Source: Zygnema cylindricum
Lineage: Eukaryota > Streptophyta > Zygnematophyceae > Zygnematales > Zygnemataceae
Reading direction: 5' to 3'
Assembly: GCA_037447655.1 (NCBI GenBank)
Contig: JBBHKE010002984.1
Coordinates: forward strand, 1-64,000
Length of the DNA: 64,000 nucleotides
Shown here: positions 22,036 to 35,449 of the stretch, in pieces
Layout of the letters: each line of letters starts with the position of its first letter
Position numbering within the stretch: the first letter of the stretch is position 1
Translations under genes and position numbers: made by a program
Notes under the pieces: generated by a model
What the model saw: only the letters and a program-made list of their open reading frames with translations
The model's database searches: none
Told to the model about the DNA's origin: nothing

Positions 22036-25000
22036 CTAGTCAATCTTTAATTTCAGACCACACTTTTCCTTGCAGAAAATTAGCTTAGGGGAAGGCACAG
22101 GTTTGGTCATCATATCTGCTACCATCTCACTATCTTGTCGGTACTCTAAGCTGATTATTTTGTTTTCTACTTTCTCTCTAACAAAGGTGAGTCTAATGTC
22201 CATGTGTTTAGCTTTAAAATGATGTTTAGGATTGGCAGAAATAGCGATTGCTGCCTGATTATCACAAAAAATTTTCTGCACACCACTCTTAAGGTGACCA
22301 AGCTCACCAAGCAAAGACTTGACCCACATCAATTCTTTTACAGCAGAGCAAGAGGCCATATACTCAGCCTCCATGGTGGACTGAGCAATAATTTTTTGCT
22401 GTTTGCTACTCCAACAGCAAGCCCCATCACCCACATATAATACATATCCAGAAGTGCATCTCCTCATCGGAGCATCACCATAACCGGCATCACTCGAAGT
22501 AGTGATGTTAGTATTCTCCCCACCCAAATGCAACCATAGATCCCTAGTTCCTATCAAATATCTAAGGACTCTCTTAGCTGCCTCCCAATCCCTCTTAGTG
22601 GGAGCATTTAGACTTCTACTCAGCACTCCTACAGCTGCAGCTAAATCCGGCCGGGTACAATTCATAAAATAGATTAGACTTCCCACTACTTGCCTGTAAG
22701 GAATAGTCTGCATGAACTTCTGTTCTTCAGGAGATAATTCCTCGTCTAAGACTATGACTCCTTCTTCCTCACTCCCCTCACTTCCCTTCTTCACCTCCAT
22801 TGGAGTTGTACAACTATTAGCTTTATCCATTTGAAATTTTTGAAGCATTTTCACTATTGCTTCATTTTGAGTCAATCTTATAATTTTTCTTTTTCGGTCT
22901 CTCTCTACTTGAATTCCCAAAATATATTTTGCTTCTCCCATATCCTTCATTTCAAATCTCCCATTAAGATCGGTTTTCGGTTTATTAATTTTTTCCATTG
23001 ATTTACTTAAGACAAGCAAATAATCAACATAAATTGCAATAAATATAAAACCTTCCTCATCTTCGAAAACATAGATTGAGTGATATGAGCTGATCCGGAT
23101 ATATCCCAGACCGGTAAGAAACTCATCAAGCTTCTAATTCCACTGTCGCGGCGCCTGTTTCAAACCATAAAGAGATTTAATCAGCCGGCATACCTTACTC
23201 TCCTCTCCTTCCTCCACAAACCCTTTGGGTTGTCGCATGAAGATCTCCTCTTCCAATTCCCCATGCAAAAAGGCTGTCTTGATGTCCATCTGGTGCACTT
23301 CCATGTCTTCCGCTGCTGCCAAGCTAAGAAGTATGCGGACGAAGGGAAATCCGACCACCGGGGAAAAGGTTTCCTCGTAGTCAATTCCCTCTTTTTGTGT
23401 ATATCCCTTTGCCACTAATCGGGCCTTGTAGCGCTCGATTGTGTTATCTGGGTTCAGTTTTAATTTGAAAACCCACTTACAACCGATTGGTTTTCGGTTA
23501 GGTGGACAATCCACCAGCTCCCAAGTATCGGCTGCCATAATTGAGGCCATCTCCTCATTGATGGCTGTCTTCCACCGGTTTCTTTCTGGACAAGTCATCC
23601 CCTCTCCATAAGTTTGAGGTTCATCTTGATGAGATAGTTTAGTTACCTTGTTATTAACCTGTTTTTCTTGTAGTCTTTTGCTACTTCTCCTTCCCCCCTC
23701 AAAATCTGAGGCCGGAATAGATGGTTCTCGTGGATTCTTTCGAACAAACTCGGCTTCTCCCCTATCCCTTGATTCCGAATCAATTTCCACCACGTTTTCC
23801 GCTTTGGGTAGAGTTGTCACTGGAGTTTCCACAGCCGAGTCCTTTTCGGTCTGATTTGTATCTGCAAGAATGTCATCTTCTCTAAAACCCGGATAGTTAG
23901 GGAGCTCAAAGTCATCGGAATTTTCTGACTGGAATATGAATTTTACTGACTTTGTATATATTTGAAGGGATCCACAGACTTTCCTTCATCCATAACTACG
24001 AGATTCTTTACTAAGATTATATCTTCTCTTTTCAGATCATAAACTCTATATCCTTTAACATCCTTATCATATCATAATAACTATCCCGGTTTTCCTTTAG
24101 GATCTAGCTTCCAATTAGACCGATCTGTATCTAGACTGAATACTTGACTGCCGAAAACCTTTAAGTGAGATAAGTCTGGTTTCCGGCCTTTCCATCTCTC
24201 ATAAGGTGTTTGATCTTTTATAGTTGAAGTAAGAACTCTATTTTTGAGGTAATTAGCACAAATTATTGCTTCTGCCCAAAACCTTTTTCCTATCCTATTA
24301 TCTGACAACATACTTCTAGCACTATCACTTAGTGTTCTATTTAACCTTTCAGCTACCCCATTCTGTTCTGGGTTTTCTGGAACTGTCTTTTGGTGTTGGA
24401 CCCCATCTTCCCTCAGAAAATCCTCAAACTGGTTAGAAGTATACTCTCCACCATTGTCACTCCTTATTCTTTTGATTGGATTTTCATGGAGTTTTTCGCT
24501 CCATGCTTTATAGTGTCTAAAACAATCCTGAGTTTCGGACTTGTTTTTCAAAAAATACACTCAAGAATACCAAGACTAATCATCAATGATAGTCATCATA
24601 AATCTCTTCCCCCTCGGTGAGGGCACTTTAGCCGCTCACCAAATATTTTTGTGTACTAGATCTATAATTTTTTCTCCCTTGTAGTTGGTTGTTTTAGGAA
24701 AGGGTAATATGTGTGCTTTACCTTGAGCACATCCACTACAATCACTTATAATATCACTCTAACTGAACTGAATCCCTTCCACCACTCCCACCTTTTTCAT
24801 CTCTCTTAACATATCTAGATTTACATGCCCAAGCCTCTTATGCCACATCATAATATCATGAACACCAGCATAAAAAAGATTCTTCGTTTCATTTCTTAAA
24901 ATCAGCCTAAACATCCCATGGCTACCTTTCTCAGCAATGAAATAGACATCCTCCTGAAAACAAGCAGTAAAGACTCCTTCCCTTATGCTAGTAAAAAAAC

Positions 25001-26396
25001 CCTTATCATCTAATACAGATGTAAAGATGAGGTTTTTGTTCAGCTTTGGAATAAACAATACATTCGAGAATGTTACTATGGATGTCTTTCCTTCTACTAA
25101 CACTTTCACATCTACTGATCCTACAAGAGTAGTGGTGATTATCCTCCCATCCCCGAACTCTATCTCTACGGTGGGAATCTTTCTTATCTTATTCAAAATG
25201 TGTCTATCCTTACACATGTGCATGGAGACACCTGAATCTATAATCTAACTTGTTTCACCTTTAAACCCATCGAAAGGATATTTTTAACTTCGTGGAATTT
25301 CGACCTCGTTTTTCGCATCCAACTCCTCATCCAAAAGGAGCTCATCTTCCTCGTCCTTGGATTCCGCCACATGTACTTTTGTCAAAAGGGCCTTTTTCTT
25401 TCCTCACAAGGTACCACCGGTCTGCCCCTCCTTTAACCGAAGCTCGGTTAGCTTAGTGCACTCTGCCATATACTGCCCCAGTTTCTTGCAAAAAAGACAT
25501 AAACCTTTGGGCGCCCTTTTCGCACGAACTTGTCGGCATGATTTTTCTGCTCCCTTCCCCCATAATTTCCGACCAGTTTCCGTGAATCCTTGTTCCTCCA
25601 ATCGGTCGAAGTTACCAATGCTTGGCCACTCTTCCCTCCCCTTCGGATATTAATCGTATTCTCCCGAACGAGAATCATCCCTACCACTGAGTTCCATATC
25701 CAACTTAATTCCGGCAAGTCCTGCACACGGTTGACTATGTTCTTGAACTCATCGGGTAACTTAATTAGTAAACAGTTAACCTTTTCTGTTTCACTAAAAC
25801 CTTTTCCCGCACTCTCTAGCTCTATGAAGAGTGAAGCAAGCTCATTGCAAAAATCTAACATTTTCCCCCCTTTGTATACATTTTCCTTAACTTTCTGATC
25901 AGTAAGCTGTTGTTGTAGAATCGTACCACTTCAGTACATCTCTATGAGAGCCATCCATAGATCCGATTCCCTTTCTACCTGCAAATGAGGACATGCAAGT
26001 CCTTCAGTAAGATGGCGTAGGATGAAGTGCTTTGCCGCCATATTGTTGAAATCCGTGGTTTGAGTATCATTCTCCTCGTTCCTCGGAATAGGTGACATGA
26101 ATGCTGAATCCGGTTGCTATTGGTGTGGTCGTCTCCTTCTCCGCTCCTTTGTCCACCACCTCTCCTTCCTTTATCTCCTGCGTTGAAGATGGACCTGCTT
26201 TCTTTGTGAATATGCTTCCTTCAAACCCTGGAGGAATTTCAAGACTTGATGGACGCTCGATCGTCCACTCACTATCCCCCAAAACTTTTTCGCATAGAGC
26301 TCCTATTATCATACTTTCCCAGTATATAAAGCCCGTTCCATTAAAGATTGGTACCCTAGAGGGTGGGCCCATAACCTCAAACTCTGAGACCTCCAT
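22036..26396 (-). pseudogene. Ty1/copia Gag-Pol of D, frameshifted and stopped
   Basis: Gag starts at 26396 (MEVSEFEVMGPPSR), again inside the LTR. Open segments follow in order on the reverse strand: Gag (26396-26067, 25861-25448), protease and integrase zinc region (25223-24759), integrase core with RSDNGGEY and PEQNGVAER (24560-24081), reverse transcriptase N-part (23832-23134), and RT end plus RNase H (23019-22036, WSSKQQK, STMEAEYMAS). The gaps between segments contain stops or frameshifts. It is more diverged from A than B or C is, so it is a separate subfamily. Confidence 0.9.
26362..26376 (-). other. primer-binding site, half-tRNA iMet type (copia D)
   Basis: The reverse strand reads GGTTATGGGCCCACC immediately after the LTR end, identical to A over 15 bases although the rest of the element is strongly diverged. 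That points to selection for this site. Confidence 0.75.
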
Positions 26397-28696
26397 AAGT
26401 CCTCAGAGTGGACAGCTTCCAAAAAGCCTCTAGGATAACCCTGTCCCCTTTGTGTTTCATCAAGAACAACTGCCACCCTGGTAGACAAAAACTCTGACCA
26501 ACTTCACCTTTGTGAAGGCAAGACTCCCTTGAGTCGATAGCAAAAAGAATCTCTGAATTTGCTCCCGTGAGCAGTAAGTTATGGAGGGTCAAAGTTGACC
26601 TTTTGTACAGAAGCTCCCTGGGAGAGAGGGTCCTATCTACCAATTTTTCTAAGTCCTAACTCTCTCACAAACTTTATCTACTGGTGTACGGCACCAATCA
26701 TATTAAACTGTCGTACATAAAAGTATACTCGCGGTGTACTTTATGTACGGAAAATGTACGACATGGCCTTAATGTCGACACATGTCATATCCGGATTCGG
26801 TGCCGTAATCCCCGAAGATACCGCGATCCAACGCAATTTCGCCACGTGTCATCCGATGTGGCGATGACCATAAACCGCCGAGAATCTCTTCTGCGATCTC
26901 GGCTTTTTTCCCGGTCGTCCGATTAAATGCAGATTTCAATCAGAGCCGTCATAAATACATGCACGGTATTTGTTTCGTAATAGAAACAAAATGCGCTGTA
27001 CTTGTTTATTGTACATACCGTAATCCGTTCGTTTACATAACGGGTTCTATGTAAATGTAAACATCCGCCGTTAAATGAAATTTCTGACGTCGTAACATAT
27101 GAATACAAATCAAACCTAATAGTATGTATCGAAACTTCTAGATTTAACGGCTAAGGCTACCGGCTACCGACGTCTTGACGGTCGGCAATTGTCAAGATCA
27201 AATCTTGTCACCGACATATACCTTTTAGTAAATAAACCTTCCTATCTGTAAATAGAATAATCTATTTCCCGTAAACCTCTGGATAGCCTAGGTAGCCATG
27301 GCTCTAGCTTCCTCTCCAACTTCTCAGTGACTGCAACAAGTGTGGGAGTTTGAGAGAGAAGTTAGAGGCAGACTTGTTGTTCTTTGGTCTAAAATAGACC
27401 GCAGAAGCAACCCAAACTATCATGCAAGAAGCTAAGCAAAGCTAGGTCAATGAACAATCATTTGGAATGCATCCTCCATATGCGTACTTAGACGCAACAA
27501 ACAACATTTAGGGTTTCATGGAATAATCAACATAAATAAACACTAGGACAAATGCATAAACAATGCATATCAAACATATATAAAATAACATAAATAAATA
27601 ATAACAAACAAATGCATCACACATAAACAAAAGTATAATCAAAGTATAATCAAATAATCATTATATCATTCAAAGTGCATGACCTAATCGACAACCCTAA
27701 AATACTACATCTTTGGTCCCTACTTTTCTAACAAGCATTGATGAATTCGCTAACAAAGCTCATAGCTATATATACACTTGTGAGCTGTCAACAAATCATT
27801 AACTGTCAAAATATCCAACATAACTTCCACTAAAACATAATATCCTATTACGACAAAATCCTAACTGAAAAGTACGTAACTATCATTATCTCCTATAACC
27901 TACTATTAAGAATAAACTAATCGTAAGCGTACACCTGAAAGTCAAGCAATCGTAAGCGTACACTTGTCTGCAAATACGACACATAAATTAAAGTGTCGAT
28001 ATCCTCATTAATCACGTAAAATATAACTATTTTAATCAACACTAAATCATTAGTTCGCATAAAACAAAATATTGATGTATCAAATAATTACACCGACGCG
28101 TCCGCAAAATACGCGTCATAAGCGACAACTCGCTTAGTCACTTGTAGATAAATCCACGTAGTGAACCGACATCGCATATGTACGGTCCACTAGATAATGC
28201 GTCATAAAAAAACAATGTGATCTCTTTAAAAATATCGGCGGACGCCGTCCGCCTTCCACGTGTACCTCGAACCACTGCCGAAATTAATTTGTACCTTCTA
28301 AATCTTTTCCGTACTGAATATGCGTCGTTTGCAATAAATGCGCCTGTCGCAAACTGTTTTGTACGTGCGACGTACTATTTTAACTTGTTGCATTCTGTTT
28401 TGTACGTGCGACGTACTATTTTAACTTTTGGAATATTTACATCGGATCGCTTCGCGATCCGCCGTCCATTTCACTTACGCATTCGGCGCCACTCAATTAC
28501 TCCATTAATTTTACTCATGCATTTAATTCCTCTATCGGCAAATCCTTTCGAACCTCCACATTATATCAGGTAATTACATACGTATGCGCACGCATGTACG
28601 AAACTGAATCTTCCAAAAACAACAAGACTTCCTCGGCTTCTTTCTATATTCCAATTTAGACCTAGAAAAATAATGAAATAACCATTAACTTCTACA
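26377..28696 (-). repeat. 5' LTR of copia D (right), interrupted
   Basis: About 1065 bp once the inserted 1250-bp element and its 5-bp duplication are removed. The tRNA-like block is at about 27145-27215. Its outer end (28691-28696, TCTACA) abuts a fragment of the LTR of C. Confidence 0.85.
27375..28624. mobile_element. solo LTR of an unrelated family inside LTR of D
   Basis: 1250-bp insert with 7-bp ends TGTTGTT...AACAACA and a perfect 5-bp duplication AGACT (27370-27374, 28625-28629). TG...CA ends, 5-bp duplication and lack of coding capacity fit a solo LTR; orientation is not decided. It is AT-rich and contains a near-perfect direct repeat of about 33 bp (28354-28386 and 28395-28427) built around GTACGTGCGACGTAC. 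It shows no similarity to the copia LTRs here. Confidence 0.75.
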
Positions 28697-28711
28697 GAGG
28701 GATGACATTTG

Positions 28712-29715
28712 TGTTGAAATAAGTAGTTTTTGTATTTTCTAGTTTAAAATAAATTAGCGGAAACATATATAAGAAATGATGGCAGCCTGCCTCCATCTCT
28801 TCTCTCTCTCCCCCATACTTGTTGTAGTCACTGAAAGAGAGAGAGAGAGCGATGGAGCCATGGCTGCCTCAGCTCCATAGGAAGGACTAAAGAGTGACTT
28901 AAGTCACTCTCAACAAAAGGTTGAGTCCGGCAGGACTCGAACCCCCGACCGGTAGAGCGCGGCGTAGCCGTTAGCTCTAACCAGTCTGTCGTAGAAGTCC
29001 GTTAGATTATATAGGGTTTCATTCATATATAAACTGTTGTATAGTACTGAAATGATCTAACTGGAATATGAAACGAAACGAACATAGAACTTGTTAAGGT
29101 TTAGTGCGAAACGTCATTTCGCACGAAACAAATGAAACAGACACTTTTAACGGTCGACATTTAATGTCAGATTTAATCCGACGGCGCACGTCGTCGCCGA
29201 GATCGCGGAATGGTCACTTTGGATTTTATGGACGTGGCATGACGTGGCGCCGCGTGGAAGGATGACATTCGGTCGCGGGAATTCCGGAGGAAATACGGAC
29301 AAGTGGAAAAATGACACGCGTCCACTCAAGAGCCTTGTCGTACACCGGCCGTACAGAAAGTACATCGGCCATAGTACCTTTCTGTACTTTACAGTAATAC
29401 GATTGGTTCGTACTTTAGTAGATAGGGGTTGTGAGAGGGATTTAGGACTTAGGAAATATTTGGTAGACAGACACCTCTCTCTAAGAGAGCTTTGTATAAA
29501 TTGGCATTTTTGCCGGCTCATAACTTATCGCCTGGTTGGCCGTTTTCAGTGATTCTTTTTGCTATGGACTCAGGGGAGTCCAGGCTACACAGGGGTGCAG
29601 TCAAATTATCAGTTTGCCTTCTTGGGCAGAAGTGGTTGTGGCTTAAAGTGGGTTAGTTAAATACTATCTAGAGGCTTCCTGTATTCTGTAGTCCAATGGA
29701 GGACACAGAATTGCA
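28712..29715 (+). mobile_element. solo LTR type II inside 5' LTR of C
   Basis: 1004-bp LTR closely related to those of copia B, with perfect 5-bp duplication ATTTG (28707-28711, 29716-29720). It carries the antisense tRNA-like block with perfect B box (28933-28943), TATA-like box, leader hairpin and terminal ATG segment (ATG at 29696). It shows that family II elements inserted into family I LTRs and then recombined out. Confidence 0.92.
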
Positions 29716-30106
29716 ATTTGGTCGCAGGAATTCCGTCGAACATAAGGACAAGTTAAAAGTGGACACGCGTCCACTTAGTGGCGTTGCCGTACATACGTTC
29801 TACAGAAAGTACATCGACCATAGTACTTTTTCTGTACCCTACAGTGATCTGATTGGTTCTTACTTCAATAGATAAGGGTTGTGAGAGGGATTTAGGACTT
29901 AGAGAATTTGGTAGATAGGTACCTCTCTCCCTTTGAGAGTTTGTATAAACTTGGCATTTTTGCCGACTCATAACTTATCGGCTGGTTGGTCGTTTTCAGT
30001 GATTCTTTTTGTTACGGACTCAGGGGAGTCCAAGCTGCACAAGTGGTTGTGGCTTGAAGTGGGTTAGTTAAATATTATCTAAAGGCTTGTTGTATTCTGT
30101 AGTCCA

Positions 30107-33100
30107 ATGGAGGACACAGAATTGCAGGTTATGGGCCCACTCTCTAGGGTGTCCACCTTTAATAGATCTGGGTACATCTATTGGGAAGCCAGATGATGTG
30201 GACATCAGTGTGTCCGAAAAGGGGAAAGAGAAGGAGACACCCCTCACTCCTATTGCCACAATACCAAGAGCGAAGACCGTGAAGACCCTGGAGAACGCTA
30301 CTCAAATATGGGAGGATGTAAACATGGATGCAAAGAACTTCATTCTGAGGTTTCTCACTAAAGCTTTGGCCAATTCTCATCTTCACATTTACAAGGCCGA
30401 TGAGTTGTGGGTGAGTTTGGTCGAGATTTATAGAGCGGGGACTATTCACGAGCTCCAGTTGGCTGAGCAAAAACTAGTGAGTTACACTTACAAAGGAGGA
30501 AAAATGTTAGATTACTGGAATGATCTTTCTTGTTTGTATATGGAGATGGAAAGTGCCAGGTGGACAAGTACAATAAAAATGAAAGTTAACACTCTTATCA
30601 TGAAGTTACCAGATGAGTTCGAGAACACTGTGCCAGGTGGACAAGTACAATAAAAATGAAAGTTAACACTCTTATCATGAAGTTACCAGATGAGTTCGAG
30701 AACATAGTGTATCGAGTACAGGAAATGCGTGATAGTTCATGGAAAGGGAACACAGTGGTCAGGATGATACTTGTGCAGGAAAACACAATGGAGATTAGGA
30801 GATGAGGAAAGAGCATTCAAGCTCTAGCAACAGGAAGGAACCGATGGAGGAAGGACTCAAAGAAACCGTACAAAGGGGAAAGAGATCATTTTGGAGGACC
30901 GAGGCCCCTAAAGGGTCTTTGTCATTTTTGCAAAAAGCCGGGACACTTCATCGCATATTGTGTCAAGCTGTCGGAGTTGAGGCTCTAAGAGAACCGTGGA
31001 GGGGGTTCTTCCCGATGGAAGAAAAAGGCACTTCTGGTTACAAAAGTGACAGGAGAAACCAAGGATGAGTCTTCTGAGGGGGATGGGGAGCTTTTTCTTG
31101 ACAAGAGTCTGGAGGAGAATGAGATCCCACGGAGATAGAAGTGTGCCCTTAGAGCAATTAGGGAAGCTCCACAAGAAGGATGGATCATCAACTCAGGTGC
31201 ATCCATGCATATGTGTCGTGATAAGGAATTTTTCACTAAGCTAAGAAAGATCCCTACTGTAGAGATAGAGTATGGGGATGGGAGAGTGGCTACCACGGAT
31301 CTAGTGGGATTAGTAGATCTGAAAGTCTTAGTGGAGGGTAAGACTTTTATACTTACATTCTCAAATGTACTCTACATTCCTCAGCTGAGTAAAAATATTG
31401 TCTCTACGTCTGTGTTAGATGACAAAGAGTTTGATACCTTCACTAGAAAGGGAGTCTTTACAACTAAGTATGGGGTTGAAGTTTTCTTCACGGCAGATAA
31501 GGGTAGCCAAGGAATGTTTAGGCTTTACCTGAGTAACGAAAAGAACAATGCTTACTATGTTGGTGTTCCTAAGTTGATGATTTGGCATAAGCGGTTGGGG
31601 CATGTACATTCTGATAGATTGAGGGAAATGAAAAAGCTTGGGGTAGTAGAAGGTATTCACTTTAAGGATAATGAAATGATGGATGATTGTAGTGGCTGTG
31701 CTCAAGGTAAGGCTCACAGACGTCCCTTTCCCAAAGCAGCCACATATAGAGGTGAGAAAGTATTAGATTTGGTCCACACAGATATTTGGGGACCTGCAAA
31801 AGTACTTTTGGTTGGAGGAAAGAGGTTTATGATGACAATAACCGATGATTGGTCTAGATACTCTAGAGTATACTTTCTAAAAACAAAGTCTAAAGCATCA
31901 ACTTACTTCAAAGAATATAAAGCATGGAGTGAGAAGTTGCATGAAACCCCCATTAAGAGGATAAGGAGTGATAATGGGGGGGAATATACCTCTCTAACCA
32001 GTTTGAGGAATATTTGAGAGATGCGGGAGTACAGCACCAGAAAACTGTACCATATAAGCCGGAACAAAATGGGGTAGCTGAAAGGTTGAATCGAACACTA
32101 AGAGATAGTGCATGCAGTATGTTGGCGGACAAGAAAATATGAAAGAGATTTTGGGCAGAAGCAATAAACTATGCCAACTACATTAAGAATAGTGTCCTTA
32201 CCTCAGCTGTAAAGGGAGTGACACCTTATGAGAATGGGTTGGATGGAAACCAAATATCTCACACCTTAAAGTATTTGGTAGCCAAGTTTACAGTCTTGAC
32301 ACGGATAGAAAAAACTGGAAACTAGATGCTAAGGGAAAACCAGGATACTTTTTGGGATATGATGAGGATGTTAAGGGATATAGAGTATATGACTTAGCAA
32401 AGAAAGATATCATTCTAGTCAAACACCTAGTTGTCATGGATGAAGGGAGGTCATTTGACCCCTTCAAATATAAAAAGAAGATAAGAATCAGATTTGAGTC
32501 CGAAAGTGAGGAGAACTCGGTCGTTCCCGAAAGGAACATAAGTGAAACCATGATTGCAAATTCAGGGGAGATCCGAGATACAAGAGACTCACCGGAAATC
32601 TCACATACCCCTATGGACTGCGAGGAGATAAAAGACGTGGGACCAGAACCGGCTTCTATGGACAAGGGAGCCGATGAGACAGTGAGGAGAAATCCAAGAC
32701 TTCCATCCATTCCAGCTTTGGAGTTTGAGGGAGGGAGAAGGAGCAGCAAAAGGATATAGGAAAAACATGCCGCTTATAAGGTAACTAAGCTATTTAACCC
32801 AGATGAGCCTCAGTCTTACTCGGAGGCAGTTAATTGTCCGGAGAAAGAAAGATGGATTAGAGCTTTAAATGATGAGATGGCCTCTATCATAGAAGCAAAT
32901 ACTTGGGAACTAGCAGATTGTCCTCTAGACAGAAAACCTATTGGGTGTAAATGGGTATTTAAATTAAAACTGAACCCAGATAATACCATTGAGAGATATA
33001 AGGCTCGATTGGTAGCAAAGGGGTTCACCCAAAAGGAGGGGATTGACTATGAGGAGACCTTTGCTCCAGTTGTTCGGTTCCCATCAGTAAGGATTCTCCT

Positions 33101-34397
33101 CAGTCTGGCAGCAGCAGAAGACATGGAAATCCACTAGATGGACATTAAGACTGCTTTTCTTAATGGTGAGTTAGAGGAAGAAATTTTCATGAGACAACCC
33201 GAGGGGTTCGTGGAAGAAGGAGAAGAGATCAAAGTCTGCAGGCTTATAATGTCCTTATATGGACTGAAGCAGGCTCCCCGACAGTGGAATAACAAACTAT
33301 ATGAGTTTTTTACCGGTCTGGGATATATGCGTATCAGCTCTAACCATTCTATCTATATGTTTGAAGATGATAATGGTGTCATTTTTATTGCAATATATGT
33401 GGATGATCTGCTTGTGTTGAGTAAATCTTTGGAATAGATCAATAGGCTAAAGAAAGATCTTAGGGGCAGATTTGATATGAAGGATTTAGGGGAGGCAAAA
33501 TATATTTTGGGGATCCAAATGGAGAGAGATAGGGGGAAGAAGATTATCAAACTTACTCAGAAAGAAGCAATAGGTAATATGCTTGAGAAATTCCAGATGG
33601 AAAATGCTAACAGTTGTACCACTCCCATAGACTTGAAAAAAGTAAGTGATGGGAGTGTAGAAGGAGAAGTGATGATCTTAGACGATCAGATGAGTCCAGA
33701 GGAGAGAGAGTTCATGAGGTCTATCCCTTATAGACAGGTCGTAGGAAGCTTAATCTATTTTATGAACTTTACCTGGCCTGACATAGCGGCAGCAGTTGGA
33801 GTACTCAGTAGGAGTCTTAATGATCATAGGAAGAGAGACTCGGAGGCAGCCAAGAGAGTCATGAGATATCTGGTTGGAACGAGAGAATTATGGTTGCATT
33901 TGGGATGGGAGCACACTGATATCACCACTTGGAGTAATGCCTGTTATGGGGATGCAACTATGAGAAGGTGCACTTCTGGATATGTTTTGTATGTGGGGGG
34001 AGGTGCTTGCTGTTGGTGCAGTAAGCAACAAAAATTGGTTGCCCAGTCTACTATAGAGGCTTAGTATATGGCGTCTTGTTCTGCTGTAAAAGAACTAATG
34101 TGGGTGAAGTCATTGTTGCAAGAACTGGGATATATGAAGGAGGGAGTGCATGAAATCTTTCGCGATAATCAAGCTGCAATCGCAATTGTGGCCAATCCAA
34201 AACACCATTTCAAAGCAAAAAATATAGACATAAGATTAAGCTTCGTAAGAGAAAAAGTTGAAAATAAAATTTTAAATCTTGTGTATAGACTTGATGAAGA
34301 AATGGTGACTGACATGATGACCAAACCTGTGCCCTCTCCTAAATTAAAATATTGTCGGGAAAAATGTGGGTTGAAAGAAAAATTTAAATTGGACTAG
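30107..34397 (+). pseudogene. Ty1/copia Gag-Pol of C, multiply broken
   Basis: Recognisable along its length as the A polyprotein but inactivated many times. Relative to A there is a 137-bp deletion at 30190/30191, which frameshifts Gag, and a 77-bp tandem duplication (30553-30629 and 30630-30706). Many nonsense codons follow, including one at the CAG-to-TAG change at 33136-33138 in reverse transcriptase and the GAG-to-TAG change at 34063-34067 in RNase H. The integrase core (31205-32017), YVDD region (33138-33437) and RNase H (33477-34397) remain readable. Confidence 0.92.
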
Positions 34398-34410
34398 AAA
34401 ATAAGAGGAG

Positions 34411-35449
34411 TGTTGAAATTAATAGATTTCTAGAGTATTTTATAGGTTTAAATATGTTAGTATAAAAGAAAAGAAAAGGACGGGCAGCCTGCCTCCACCT
34501 CTCCTCTCTCTAGCCCCCGTACTTGTTGTAGTCACTAAAGGATAGAGAGGGTGGTTGATCCATGGCTGCCTTAGTTCAACAGGCGGTTATTTTTAGTAGG
34601 TTACTAAAAATATACATGACGGACCTGGGATTTGATCGCGGTACCTGCGGTTCGTCAAGTTGGCCGATAGCGGTTAGCTTTATCCTATAAGACTAGGACC
34701 AATGCTAAGTGATATAAAATGTGATAGATATATGTATGTTTAGGGAAGAACAAATCCATTTAACTAAAACTATATACGGCATACATAGATACAATTTTAT
34801 GAAAGTACAAAGTACGATTATATTTCGAAACGGATTCCACGCATTTTGTTTTGACAGTGAAACAAATGTCGCGCAAGTATTTATAACGGCTAAGATTGCG
34901 TCTCGCTGCAAATCCAACGGCGCACACCATCGCCGAAATCACGGAGTGGTCACTTTGGCGTTTTGTGACGTGGCATGACATGGCGCCACGTGGAGAGATG
35001 ACATTCGGTCATGGGAATTCCGAGGAATGTACGGACGAGTGAAAAGCAGACACGCGTCCGCTTAATAGCCTTGTCGTACATAGGCCGTACAAAAGGTACA
35101 CCGGCAGTAGTACTTTTTCGTACGGTACACTAATCTGATTAGTCTGTACTTCATTAGATAGAAGTTATTATAGGGAATCACGACTTAGAAAATTTTGGTA
35201 GGTAGTCACCTCTCCATTTGAGAGTTTGTACAAATTGGCATTTTTACTGCCTCAAAAATTATCGGCTGGTTGGGCGTTTTCAGTGATTGTTTTTTCTACG
35301 GACTCAAGGGAGTCCAGGCTGTATAGGGGTGCACAAAAATTGTCATTTTGCCTTCCTGGATAGCAGTGGTTGTGGCTTGAAGTGGGTTAGTTAAATTCTA
35401 TCTAGAGGCTTCCTATAATCTGTGGTCCAATGGAGGACAAAGAATTGCA
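34411..35449 (+). repeat. 3' LTR of copia C (type I)
   Basis: 1039 bp starting TGTTGAAATTAATAG and ending GAATTGCA, similar to the LTR of A but more diverged. Antisense tRNA-like block about 34618-34697; ACGT boxes near 34967-34993; GTAC inverted repeat near 35086-35124. The terminal ATG is at 35430. Confidence 0.9.

Larger units (their letters stand above)
20967..28696 (-). mobile_element. Ty1/copia retrotransposon D, reverse strand, decayed
   Basis: Reverse-oriented element: 3' LTR 20967-22022, polypurine tract 22023-22035, degraded gag-pol 22036-26396, primer-binding site 26362-26376, 5' LTR 26377-28696 (interrupted by a 1250-bp solo LTR). The flanks TATGT (20962-20966) and GAGGG (28697-28701) do not match, so no target duplication is present. 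The right flank is the middle of an LTR of copia C, which suggests recombination or deletion after insertion. Confidence 0.9.
28697..35449 (+). mobile_element. Ty1/copia retrotransposon C, 5'-truncated, decayed
   Basis: Same family as A. The 5' LTR lacks roughly its first 580 bases; what remains is 28697-28711 plus 29716-30126, split by a solo LTR. The internal region is 30127-34410 and the 3' LTR 34411-35449. The right flank is a Ty3/gypsy RNase H fragment. No left target duplication survives because the left end is lost at the junction with D. Confidence 0.9.

Noticed and set aside
28217-28573. 118-residue forward open frame
   Set aside because: Lies wholly within a 1250-bp solo LTR defined by a perfect target duplication; no domain.
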